Source: DATKZH01 sp964475955 (GTDB lineage Bacteria; Planctomycetota; Planctomycetia; Pirellulales; Thermoguttaceae). Taken from it: 21,169 nucleotides of DNA. Positions 1 to 7,168 of the stretch are shown in pieces; the stretch's first letter is position 1, and every line of letters begins with the position of its first letter. Under the pieces are notes generated by a model that had not been told where the DNA came from, ran no database searches, and saw only the letters and a program-made list of their open reading frames with translations. Location of the stretch: assembly GCA_964475955.1 (NCBI GenBank), contig CAYYZY010000138.1, positions 1-21,169 of the forward strand, read 5' to 3'. The translations under genes were made by a program, and so were the position numbers.

Positions 1-1467
1 GTTGTAGCTGACCAGGTCGTTGAGCGTGAAGCCGTCGTGCGAGGTGACGAAGTTGATGCTGTGATAGGGGAGCCGGCCGCCCGACTCGTAGAGATCGCTC
101 GAACCGGCCACTCGCGTGGCCAGGGCGCCGACCATGCCGGGGTCGCCCCGCCAGAACCGGCGGACGTCGTCGCGGTAGCGGCCGTTCCATTCGGCCCAGC
201 GCGGCGTGTGGAACGACTCGGGCCATGGGGGAGCGGCGAACGTGCCCACCTGGTAGGCCCCGGCGGCGTCCCACGCCTCGGCGATGATCTTGGTGTCGGC
301 CAGAAGCGGGTCTTCGCTGATCGATTCCACGACGGGCGGATTCGGCATGAGGTTGCCGTCGCGGTCGCGGCTGAGAATCGAGGCCAGGTCGAAGCGGAAC
401 CCGTCGACGTGGTAGTTGTGGACCCAGTGCCGGAGGCAATGGAAGAACATCTCGCGGACCACCGGGTGGTTCCCGTTGAGCGTGTTGCCGCATCCGGAGT
501 AGTTGCGGTAATGCCGGCCCCCGTTGGCCAGCATGTAGTAGACCTGGTTCTCCAGGCCCTTGAAACTGAGCGTCGGCCCCTTTTCGTTCCCCTCGGCCGT
601 GTGGTTGAACACGACGTCGAGAATCACCTCGATCCCGGCCTGGTGCAGTGCCCGAACCATCTCCTTGAACTGGCGGACCTGGGCCCCAGGCTCGCTCCCG
701 CTGGCGTAGCCGCGGTGCGGGGCGAACAGCGCCAAGGGGTCGTAACCCCAGTAGTTGGGCCGTTTGAGCTTCTGCCCCAGACAATCACGGATCGGGAACT
801 CGCTGACCGGCATCAGCTCGACCGCCGTGACGCCCAGCGATTGCAGGTACGGGATCTTCTCGATCAGCCCCAGGTACGTGCCCGGATGCTTCACGCCGCC
901 CGAACGCGACCGCGTGAACCCGCGCACGTGCATTTCGTAGATCACCGTCTCGGAGAGGTCGCGCCGAAGGTGCCGGTCGCCCTGCCAGTCGAACTGCTCG
1001 TCGATCACGACGCATTTGGGAGGGCGGATCACCCCGTCGTCGGCCTCCAGGAAGTGGCCGGCCAGCGCCCGGGCGTAAGGATCGATCAGGGGGGCGCGAG
1101 GGTCGAAGCGCTGGCCCTGCTGGGGATCGAAGGGGCCGTCGGCCTGAAAATGGTAGAGCTGGCCGGGCCGCATTCCCGGCACGAACACGCTCCAGACGTC
1201 GCCCCAGCGGTTCAGGTCGCGATCGAACGGGATGACTTCCGACGGATCGCGGTCGGTCGGCTTGTCGTACAGAAGCACGTGCATCGCGGTCGCCGAGCGA
1301 CTGAACACCACGAACTGCACGCCCGCGTCGCGGACGATCGCCCCGTACGGCAGCGGGTAAGTGAATTTCAGGGAGGGGGGCGGTTCAAACATCGCGGAGC
1401 GTTCTACCGAGCGCCCGGGGACAAAAGGGACTTCGCCAGGATACCACCGATTCAGGTCAACGGCCAT
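1..1467 (-). CDS. glgX: Glycogen debranching enzyme (GlgX/TreX type), C-terminus cut by window edge
   Basis: This gene encodes a GH13-family alpha-1,6-glucosidase that removes branches from glycogen, a cytoplasmic step in glycogen breakdown. The 489 visible codons run off the left edge. All four GH13 core motifs are present on the minus strand: DVVFNH (region I, D284-H289), GFRFDLAS (region II, nucleophile D360), IAEAWD (region III, acid/base E397) and FVTSHDG (region IV, D478). The N-terminal part (YPLPYGAIVRDAGVQFVVFS) matches the CBM48-like entry domain of isoamylase-type debranching enzymes. The ATG at 1467 is the only ATG or GTG after the in-frame stop at 1549-1551; no clear Shine-Dalgarno sequence precedes it. 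The family is about 700 residues, so roughly 200 are missing. An isoamylase or TreX activity cannot be excluded, but the subfamily is clear. It lies downstream of the cytochrome gene, separated by that gene's terminator. Confidence 0.93.
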   Translation of the reverse strand, partial: MAVDLNRWYPGEVPFVPGRSVERSAMFEPPPSLKFTYPLPYGAIVRDAGVQFVVFSRSATAMHVLLYDKPTDRDPSEVIPFDRDLNRWGDVWSVFVPGMRPGQLYHFQADGPFDPQQGQRFDPRAPLIDPYARALAGHFLEADDGVIRPPKCVVIDEQFDWQGDRHLRRDLSETVIYEMHVRGFTRSRSGGVKHPGTYLGLIEKIPYLQSLGVTAVELMPVSEFPIRDCLGQKLKRPNYWGYDPLALFAPHRGYASGSEPGAQVRQFKEMVRALHQAGIEVILDVVFNHTAEGNEKGPTLSFKGLENQVYYMLANGGRHYRNYSGCGNTLNGNHPVVREMFFHCLRHWVHNYHVDGFRFDLASILSRDRDGNLMPNPPVVESISEDPLLADTKIIAEAWDAAGAYQVGTFAAPPWPESFHTPRWAEWNGRYRDDVRRFWRGDPGMVGALATRVAGSSDLYESGGRLPYHSINFVTSHDGFTLNDLVSYN

Positions 1468-1559
1468 CGCGCACTCGCAGACATCACGGACCAGACCATC
1501 CGGCGCGTCTGCGCCCTCGGCCGGCGTGCGGTCTTCGGGCAACCTGACTCACCTGGATG

Positions 1560-1572
1560 TGTTTCGGAAACA
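1560..1572. promoter_or_regulatory. 13-bp palindrome, candidate operator upstream of glgX
   Basis: TGTTTCGGAAACA is a perfect inverted repeat (TGTTTC / GAAACA) around one central base. It lies 93 bp upstream of the glgX start codon, in a spacer with no gene. The size and symmetry fit a dimeric repressor site, but I cannot name the regulator and chance occurrence is possible. Confidence 0.3.
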
Positions 1573-1878
1573 TGAGAGATCTGGCGAAAACAGGCCATCG
1601 AGAGAAACCCCTTGCCGGACCTCGTTCTTATAGGTTCGGTCAACGGACGGGGGAAGTGGAGCGCAAGACGGCAACCAGTCGGGACATTATCCCCCTGGAG
1701 GACTACAGCCGATGCAGGGCAGCCCGCACAGGGCATCGAAGACGCTCGTACGGGATGTGCTCGTTCGGGCGAGAACGCGGTCTGGGCCGGAATGCTGGCC
1801 GCGTAACCCCGTGAATTCCGGGCTACCCGCCGAACTGCCGCGACCCGGGTTCCGGGCGGGGGACGCCGCCGGCAGCGC

Positions 1879-1921
1879 AAAGAGAAAGCGGGCGACAGAC
1901 AGGGGGAGGTCTGCCGCCCGC
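1879..1921 (-). terminator. Intrinsic terminator of the cytochrome-like gene
   Basis: On the minus strand, GCGGGCGGCAGAC pairs with GTCTGTCGCCCGC, a 13-bp stem with one G-U pair and an 8-nt loop (1901-1908). It is followed directly by TTTCTCTTT (1887-1879). It begins 35 bp after the stop codon at 1956, so it should separate this transcript from glgX. Confidence 0.8.
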
Positions 1922-1955
1922 GGGAGAAATGTCTGCGCCGACCGGGTTGTGGGCG

Positions 1956-3026
1956 CTACTCGGCGGCCGCTTCGGGCTCGAAGACCGCGTGGCACTCGTC
2001 GCAACTCACGTTCAGTGCGTCGACGGCGGCCTTGGTGGCCTCGTAGGTCTTCGCGCCGGGCGACTCCTCGAATTTGCGGACCGCGGTGCCCACGGCCGCG
2101 CACTTCTCGCGCATGTCGACGCAATAAGCCTGCCACTTGTCGACCTCGTTCGGCTTCTCCGTGTCGCCGACACTGTCGAGGCTGCCTTGGGCAATCACGG
2201 CCAGCACGGCGGCGTGGCCGGCCATGTCGTCGGCGCCGCGCTCCAGCCGGCTTTCATTCCGCAGGGGCCGCTTCATCTTCGTATTGATCAAAGGCACGGC
2301 CTTCATCAACTCCGGCAGCGAGGCGACGTGCCCCCACGCCAACGAGGAGGAGGGGTTGCCTCCGGTCGCGGTTGTCGATTCCTTCAACGCCTCGACGGCC
2401 GCCTTCGCCGACGCGTAGTCCTCGGCCGCGGCCAGCGCCTGAGACGCCTCGAACATGGCCGGCGCCGCCGCCTTGTACTGGTTGTCGGTGTCGTGGACTC
2501 CCAGGCCCAAGGCGATGAGGATCATCGTGTTCGCCTCCTTGGCGATGTTCTCCACCGAGTCGTTGTACTCCTCCTCGTCCTCCACCGATTCCTCAAACTC
2601 CTCGATGTACTCGGGCACCTGGGCCACGAGGTCTTCGGCCGGGGCGTACTGCGAGACCGGCGGATTCAGATCGAGATCGGCCGCCTCCGACGCGGGCTCA
2701 GCCGGCTCCTTGGACGCCTCCTCAGAAGGCTCCATCGCCTCCGACTCGGGCTTCTCTTCCGCCGCCGCCGGTTTCTCCTCCGGTGCGGCAGGCTCTTTCT
2801 CCGGCGCTGCGGGCTCTTCCTCAGGCGCCGCAGGCTCCTCCTCTGGAACCACGGGCTCCTCCTCCCCGGGAGCGGGACCGGAGATTTCGGGCGCCGAGGG
2901 CCCGCCGGTGTCGGTCGGCTCCGGGGGTGCGGGCTCACACCCACAGAAGACAATCCCGCTGACCGCCATGAGACCGAGCAGGAGGGCCGAAGCCCTGAGC
3001 CAATCCCAACGAGTCGCTGCAACCAT
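1956..3026 (-). CDS. Lipoprotein-like cytochrome c, class II (c-prime-like), with Pro/Glu/Ala linker
   Basis: The product is a 356-residue exported protein, probably an electron carrier or heme sensor outside the cytoplasmic membrane. Its N-terminus has a basic start (MVAATRWDWLR), a hydrophobic stretch ending VFCGC, and Cys28/Cys30 as possible lipidation sites; the lipobox is imperfect. Residues about 32-130 are low complexity, built from repeats such as EEEPAAPE, and likely form an extended tether. The C-terminal domain is helical and ends with CDECH (C342-H346), the single heme site, at the very C-terminus as in class II cytochromes c (c', c556). The ATG at 3026 was chosen over longer options because AAAGGAA sits 6 nt upstream and the signal sequence begins there. 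Partners are unknown; neighbours give no functional link. Confidence 0.82.
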   Translation of the reverse strand: MVAATRWDWLRASALLLGLMAVSGIVFCGCEPAPPEPTDTGGPSAPEISGPAPGEEEPVVPEEEPAAPEEEPAAPEKEPAAPEEKPAAAEEKPESEAMEPSEEASKEPAEPASEAADLDLNPPVSQYAPAEDLVAQVPEYIEEFEESVEDEEEYNDSVENIAKEANTMILIALGLGVHDTDNQYKAAAPAMFEASQALAAAEDYASAKAAVEALKESTTATGGNPSSSLAWGHVASLPELMKAVPLINTKMKRPLRNESRLERGADDMAGHAAVLAVIAQGSLDSVGDTEKPNEVDKWQAYCVDMREKCAAVGTAVRKFEESPGAKTYEATKAAVDALNVSCDECHAVFEPEAAAE

Positions 3027-3135
3027 TTGCCGTTCCTTTCGCTTCGGACTTCCGAGGCAAGAGACGTTCGCCATTCCTTCCCCTGCGTGCCGCGGCCCGG
3101 CCCACCTAGCAGGTCCTGGCCGAGCCGAAACGACA

Positions 3136-3164
3136 ATTGTCATCCGCCGCGCCGGGCCTGTCAA
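3136..3164 (-). promoter_or_regulatory. Sigma70-like promoter for the cytochrome-like gene
   Basis: On the minus strand TTGACA (3164-3159), a 17-bp spacer and GACAAT (3141-3136) form a good housekeeping-type promoter: 6/6 at -35 and 4/6 at -10. It lies between the prs stop codon and the cytochrome gene, giving a 5' leader of roughly 100 nt. The cytochrome gene is therefore probably transcribed separately from prs. Confidence 0.55.
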
Positions 3165-3227
3165 GCAGCCTCATCCTGGGAAGACGGGGAAGCTGCGCCG
3201 AGCTTGCCTTGGGGGGCCGCTCAGGCT

Positions 3228-4196
3228 TCATACTTCGTCGGTCTTCGACTGCTTGGGAGCGAAGAGCTCGCTGACCGACGTATTGTGATGGATCCGCTTG
3301 ACCGCTTCCCCCAGAAGGGGTGCCACCGTGAGCACCTCGATCTTGGGAATCGCGCGCTCGGGAGTCAGCGGGATGCTGTCGGTCATGACCAAGCCGTCGA
3401 CCGGCGCCTTTTCGAGTCGCTCGATGGCATCGCCGCAAAAGACTCCATGGGAGACGGCCAAGTAGATCTTCCGGGCGCCGGCTCGATGCACCATATCGGC
3501 CGCGCCACAGATCGACCCGCCGGTGCTGATCATGTCGTCGCAGATCAGCGCGATTTTGCCGTCGATGGGGCCGCCGATCAGGTTGGCCTGTTCGACGCTG
3601 GCCCCGGAGCGTCGCTTGTCGACGATGGCCAGGTTTCCGCCCAGGCGCCGGGAGTGCGTCAGCGCCCGCTTGATGCTTCCTTCGTCGGGGCTGACGACCA
3701 CGAAGCTGTCCTCGGGGAAGTCCATGTGCTTGAAGTGCTCGTCGATCACCGGCGCGGCGTACAGGTGGTCGACCGGGATGTCGAAGAACCCCTGAATCTG
3801 GGCGGCGTGCAGGTCCATGGCCAGCACGCGGTCGGCCCCGGCGCGGGTGATGAGATTGGCCGCCAACTTGGCGGTGATCGGCACCCGGCCGGCTTCTTTG
3901 CGATCCTGGCGAGCGTACCCGAAGTAGGGAATGACGGCGGTCACCCGTTCGGCGCTGGCGCGCTTGAAGCTGTCGATCATGATCAACAGCTCCATCAGGT
4001 TGTCGTTGACGGGCGGGCAGGTCGGCTGGACGAGGAAGATGTCGCGGCCGCGCACGTCTTCCTCGATTTTGCAGTGGATCTCGCCGTCGGCGAAGTTCTT
4101 GATCGCGATCTCGCCCGGCGGGAGCCGGAGATACTCGCACATTTTCTTGGCCAAGTCGGGGTTGGCCCTCCCGCTGAAAAGCCTCAAGTCATTCAT
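3228..4196 (-). CDS. prs: Ribose-phosphate pyrophosphokinase (PRPP synthetase)
   Basis: This enzyme transfers pyrophosphate from ATP to ribose 5-phosphate, making PRPP for purine, pyrimidine, histidine, tryptophan and NAD synthesis in the cytoplasm. The 322-residue product has the usual class I length. Recognisable motifs in order are FSGRANPDLA near the N-terminus, FADGEIHCKIEEDVRG, the ATP-binding YFGYARQDRK, VLAMDLHAAQIQGFF, a KRRSG segment of the catalytic flexible loop, and the PRPP loop ICDDMISTGGS. The ATG at 4196 matches the conserved MNDLRLFSG start. An AGGAG lies 12 nt upstream, unusually far, inside a small hairpin (4202-4216), so initiation may be modest or structure-dependent. 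It is divergent from the arg cluster. Confidence 0.96.
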   Translation of the reverse strand: MNDLRLFSGRANPDLAKKMCEYLRLPPGEIAIKNFADGEIHCKIEEDVRGRDIFLVQPTCPPVNDNLMELLIMIDSFKRASAERVTAVIPYFGYARQDRKEAGRVPITAKLAANLITRAGADRVLAMDLHAAQIQGFFDIPVDHLYAAPVIDEHFKHMDFPEDSFVVVSPDEGSIKRALTHSRRLGGNLAIVDKRRSGASVEQANLIGGPIDGKIALICDDMISTGGSICGAADMVHRAGARKIYLAVSHGVFCGDAIERLEKAPVDGLVMTDSIPLTPERAIPKIEVLTVAPLLGEAVKRIHHNTSVSELFAPKQSKTDEV

Positions 4197-4376
4197 GGTC
4201 CGAGAAGGCTCCTCTCAGAAAGAAGGGCACTGGCGGCGACACTACGCAATTGGGGGGCGGCTCGCCCCACGGCCGCGCTATTGCGACGACCCCCGGAAGA
4301 CGGTTGGCCGGCCGTGTCGGCCGCCTGCCCAACGGAAATCTCTCGCCCTGCCCGGGAGCGCGGCGACAGAGCACCG

Positions 4377-4478
4377 ACACCAACCACAAGCACCAGCGCG
4401 GCGAAACCGGGACAGACACCAACCCGAAGCGCAGCGAGGCGAGGCCGGCACCGACACCAACCCGAAGCGCCAGCGAGG
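4377..4478. repeat. Three direct copies of a ~25-bp dispersed repeat
   Basis: Copies at 4377-4401, 4416-4439 and 4454-4478 follow the pattern ACACCAACCCGAAGCG plus CCAGCGAGG, spaced 39 and 38 bp apart. The first copy is more diverged and the second lacks one base. From memory, sequences of this kind are scattered through many planctomycete genomes; I have not checked this by search. They contain no ORF of their own. Confidence 0.75.
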
Positions 4479-4566
4479 TGAAAGGCGAAACCGGGGCGGA
4501 TCCCTCGGCCCGCGGGACGTTTGAACGCTCGCTCTGCGCGACGGTTCCCCGGTTTGCCGGACGGTT

Positions 4567-4591
4567 CCTCGCTTGCGCTTTGGGTCCGTGT
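4567..4591 (-). repeat. Inverted, degenerate copy of the same dispersed repeat
   Basis: On the plus strand this reads CCTCGCTTGCGCTTTGGGT followed by CCGTGT, the reverse complement of the direct copies with about four mismatches. Together with the copy at 4454-4478 it could form a long imperfect stem. Confidence 0.6.
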
Positions 4592-4766
4592 GGGCGGTGA
4601 GAGAACCAGGCCCACCGTGTCTTGACATCTTGCCAGGAAAGTGGCCGACATGCCAGAGGCGAGCCGGTGGTTTCTTCGGCGAGGCGGCCCGGCCCCGGAA
4701 GCCGATCGCCGCGCGGGGCGTCGACCTCAAGCACGCCCCCCCTCGCTCGAAGGGCCATGCCCCGCG

Positions 4767-4794
4767 TTGACAGACCGTCGCGTCCAACTAAAAT
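4767..4794 (+). promoter_or_regulatory. Near-consensus sigma70 promoter of the arg cluster
   Basis: TTGACA (4767-4772), a 16-bp spacer and TAAAAT (4789-4794) make this the best promoter match in the window. Transcription would start near 4801 and run into argB at 4891 after a leader of about 90 nt that holds an intrinsic terminator. Confidence 0.65.
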
Positions 4795-4803
4795 GACGGG
4801 TTT

Positions 4804-4841
4804 CCCCGGACGCGAGCCGGTCGCGCCGGGGCCGTTTTTTT
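4804..4841 (+). terminator. Intrinsic terminator in the arg leader (putative attenuator)
   Basis: CCCCGG and CGCGA (4804-4815, with A4810 bulged) pair with TCGCG and CCGGGG (4821-4831) around a 5-nt GCCGG loop. Seven T residues follow at 4835-4841. The 11-bp GC-rich stem plus T tract is a classic rho-independent terminator. It lies between the promoter and argB, and no plus-strand gene ends before it, so premature termination of the arg transcript is the simplest reading. Confidence 0.75.
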
Positions 4842-4890
4842 CGTCGGTACCTTGGTCGCCGTTCGGGGGCGACGCGCGGGAGTCGTTTCG

Positions 4891-5775
4891 TTGCGAGATG
4901 CCATTGCGAAGGCGGACGTGCTCATCGAGGCGCTCGGCTGGATCCGCCGTTTCCGGGACAAGATCACCGTCGTCAAGCTGGGCGGGAGCGTGATGGAGGA
5001 CCCCGCCGCCCTAACCCACCTGCTGGTCGACGTGGTCTTCATGGAGACCGTCGGAATGCGGCCTGTCGTGGTCCACGGCGGCGGGGCCGCCATCAGCCGC
5101 GCGATGGCCGAAGCCGGCCTCCAGCCCCGCTTCGTGCAGGGACGCCGGTACACCGACGACGACGCCCTGGAGATCGTCGAGCGGGTGCTGGCCTACGAGG
5201 TCAACCAGCGCCTCGCGGACGAGATCCAAAGGCTGGGCGGAGCGGCAACCCCCCTCAACTTCCGAACGACCAACGTCTTGTTCGGCCGGAAGATCGGACT
5301 CCGGGGCCTCTCCGGTGAGCCGGTCGACCTGGGCCACGTGGGCGAAGTCACGCGCGTCGATCACCAGACGGTGCACGCGCTTTGCGACCAGGGGGTCGTC
5401 CCGGTGATCCCCTCGCTGTGCCAGACCGACGACGGCGAGAAGCTGAACGTCAACGCCGACACGGCCGCCACCGCCGTGGCCCAGGCGCTACAGGCCGAAA
5501 AGCTCGTGTTCCTGAGCGACGTCAACGGAGTCCGCCGCTCGCGGGATGACCCCGACTCGCTGGTCGACTCGCTGACCGCCGCGCAGGCCCGCGACATGAT
5601 CCGCAGCGGGGCGATCGATTCGGGAATGATTCCCAAGGTGGAAGCATGCCTCGAGACGCTCGAAAAGGGGGTGCGCAAGGTCCACATCATCGATGGCCGG
5701 CTGCGCCACTCGTTGCTGTTGGAGGTCTATACGAGCAAGGGCGTGGGGACGGAGTTACTCGACGACGAGGGATAG
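4891..5775 (+). CDS. argB: Acetylglutamate kinase
   Basis: ArgB phosphorylates N-acetyl-L-glutamate with ATP, the second step of arginine synthesis in the cytoplasm. The amino acid kinase fold is evident: the glycine-rich KLGGS near residues 29-33, VVVHGGGAAISRA, VNADTAATAVAQAL, LVFLSDVNGV, and the C-terminal SGMIPKVEACLETL with VHIIDGRLRHSLLLEV. The N-terminal helix (DVLIEALGWIRRFR) is the element that, in the arginine-inhibited hexameric kinases, forms inter-dimer contacts, so feedback inhibition is plausible. I chose TTG at 4891: GGGAG lies 8 nt upstream and the family's N-terminus begins there. The only alternative upstream start in the open frame is TTG 4852. The product is 294 residues, usual for the family. 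It is first in an argBDF cluster. Confidence 0.94.
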   Translation: MRDAIAKADVLIEALGWIRRFRDKITVVKLGGSVMEDPAALTHLLVDVVFMETVGMRPVVVHGGGAAISRAMAEAGLQPRFVQGRRYTDDDALEIVERVLAYEVNQRLADEIQRLGGAATPLNFRTTNVLFGRKIGLRGLSGEPVDLGHVGEVTRVDHQTVHALCDQGVVPVIPSLCQTDDGEKLNVNADTAATAVAQALQAEKLVFLSDVNGVRRSRDDPDSLVDSLTAAQARDMIRSGAIDSGMIPKVEACLETLEKGVRKVHIIDGRLRHSLLLEVYTSKGVGTELLDDEG

Positions 5776-5932
5776 GAGCCGGCCGGCGGAGTGCGTGGTG
5801 GATTGCGTTTCATAGATCGGGGATCGTCACGCGATGGGAGTCCTCGCCGGAGGGCGAACCTTGGGCGCGCCGTGGCGATCCTTCGGTATTTGGCCTTGAG
5901 TTTCGTCGCCCCTTTTGTCGGGAGAATCGGTT

Positions 5933-7135
5933 ATGGATTCCAGCGGTGCCTTGAGTTCCCAGGAAACGATCGCTCTGTTCGAGAAGTACGTCGTGCCGAA
6001 CTACGGCCGGTTTCCGGTGTCGCTGGTTCGAGGCGAGGGGTCGTACGTCTGGGACAGCGAGGGGAAACGCTACCTGGACCTGTTCCCCGGCTGGGGCTGC
6101 AACTTGCTGGGGCATTGCCCTCCGGCCGTGGTCGAGGCGGTTCGCGACCAGGTCGGCCGGCTGATCCACGTCCCGAACACCTGGTACATGGAGGCCCAAG
6201 GTCGCTGGGCGGAGGCCCTCTCCGAACGAAGCTTCCGCGGCCAGGCGTTCTTCTGCAACTCGGGGACCGAAGCGAACGAGGCGGCCATCAAGCTGGTCCG
6301 GCTGCACACGCCCAAGAACCGCTACAAGATCATCACGTTCGAGGGCGGTTTCCACGGGCGCACGCTGGCGTCGACCGCGGCCACCGCCCAGCCCAAGTAC
6401 CACGATGGCCTGGGCCCCCTGATGGCGGGCTTCGTCTATGCCCCGTACGGCGATCTGGAAGCCGTGGCCAAGCTGATCGACGACGAAACCGCGGGCATCC
6501 TCGTCGAACCGGTGCAGGGCGAGGGCGGCGTGCGCATCGCGCCGGAAGGTTTCTTGGCCGGACTGCGGCGCCTCGCCGACGAGCACGAGCTCGTCCTGGT
6601 GTTCGATGAGGTGCAGACGGGCGTCGGCCGGACCGGCCACTGGTTCGGCTACCAGCATTTCAACGTCGTGCCCGACGTGATGACCCTCGCCAAGGCGATC
6701 TGCGGCGGCCTGGCCGGCGGAGCGCTTCTGACCACCCCCGAAATCGCCCCCAGCCTCCGGCCCGGAATGCACGCCGCCACGTTCGGCGGCAACCCGATCG
6801 CCGCCCGGGCGGGAGTCGCCACGATCGAAACGATCGAACGGGAGGGGCTCCTGGAAAACGCCCAGCGGATCAGCCGGGTGTTTCAGGAGCGCCTCGGGGA
6901 ACTCCAGGACGCTTGCGGCATCGTGCGCGAAGTGCGGGTGCTCGGGGTGCTGATCGGCATCGAGTTGGCGATCGAGGGCGGACCGACCGTCAAGGCCTGC
7001 ATGGAACGCGGGCTGTTGGTCAACTGCACGCAGGGCACCGTGATCCGGCTGCTCCCTGCGATGACGCTTACCGAAGCCCAAGCCCGAGAGGGCTGCGATA
7101 TCCTGGCCGACGTCCTGCAAGCCCAGGCCAAGTGA
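5933..7135 (+). CDS. argD: Acetylornithine aminotransferase (class III, PLP-dependent)
   Basis: ArgD converts N-acetylglutamate semialdehyde to N2-acetylornithine using glutamate as amino donor. The 400-residue product shows the class III aminotransferase landmarks: FFCNSGTEANEAAIKLVR for phosphate binding, FEGGFHGRT, ILVEPVQGEGGV, the LVFDEVQTGVGRTG segment with the PLP-pyridine Asp, and TLAKAICGG with the Schiff-base lysine at K254. ATHATFGGNP-like sequence (HAATFGGNPIAA) follows. The ATG at 5933 is supported by GGAG 8 nt upstream; a TTG at 5915 in the same frame lacks such support. The gene follows argB after 157 bp and precedes argF by 33 bp. Related enzymes for succinylornithine or putrescine are similar in sequence, but the arg context decides. 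Confidence 0.93.
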   Translation: MDSSGALSSQETIALFEKYVVPNYGRFPVSLVRGEGSYVWDSEGKRYLDLFPGWGCNLLGHCPPAVVEAVRDQVGRLIHVPNTWYMEAQGRWAEALSERSFRGQAFFCNSGTEANEAAIKLVRLHTPKNRYKIITFEGGFHGRTLASTAATAQPKYHDGLGPLMAGFVYAPYGDLEAVAKLIDDETAGILVEPVQGEGGVRIAPEGFLAGLRRLADEHELVLVFDEVQTGVGRTGHWFGYQHFNVVPDVMTLAKAICGGLAGGALLTTPEIAPSLRPGMHAATFGGNPIAARAGVATIETIEREGLLENAQRISRVFQERLGELQDACGIVREVRVLGVLIGIELAIEGGPTVKACMERGLLVNCTQGTVIRLLPAMTLTEAQAREGCDILADVLQAQAK

Positions 7136-7168
7136 GTCGCACCGGGCCCCACCATTGCGAGAGACGAG

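Larger units (their letters stand above)
1468..1955. other. Intergenic region between cytochrome-like gene and glgX
   Basis: This 488-bp spacer holds no convincing gene; overlapping short ORFs on both strands look like high-GC noise. It contains the terminator of the cytochrome gene (1879-1921) and a 13-bp palindrome (1560-1572) about 93 bp before the glgX start. A TATAAG hexamer lies on the minus strand near 1630, but I see no matching -35 box at normal spacing. Confidence 0.6.
4197..4890. other. Divergent spacer between prs and argB
   Basis: No gene is supported in these 694 bp. The left half carries short dispersed repeats (three direct, one inverted). The right end carries the arg promoter and a leader terminator. 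No convincing prs promoter was found on the minus strand. Confidence 0.7.

Noticed and set aside
37..1575. 512-codon plus-strand ORF
   Set aside because: It is antisense to glgX, whose four GH13 motifs are intact on the minus strand.
1929..4481. 850-codon plus-strand ORF
   Set aside because: It lies antisense to prs and the cytochrome-like gene, has no family features, and its composition is the arginine/valine/histidine-rich pattern typical of high-GC shadow frames.
4804..4841. Reading the arg leader hairpin as the end of an upstream plus-strand gene
   Set aside because: No plus-strand coding region is supportable between 4197 and 4804, and a strong promoter lies directly before it.
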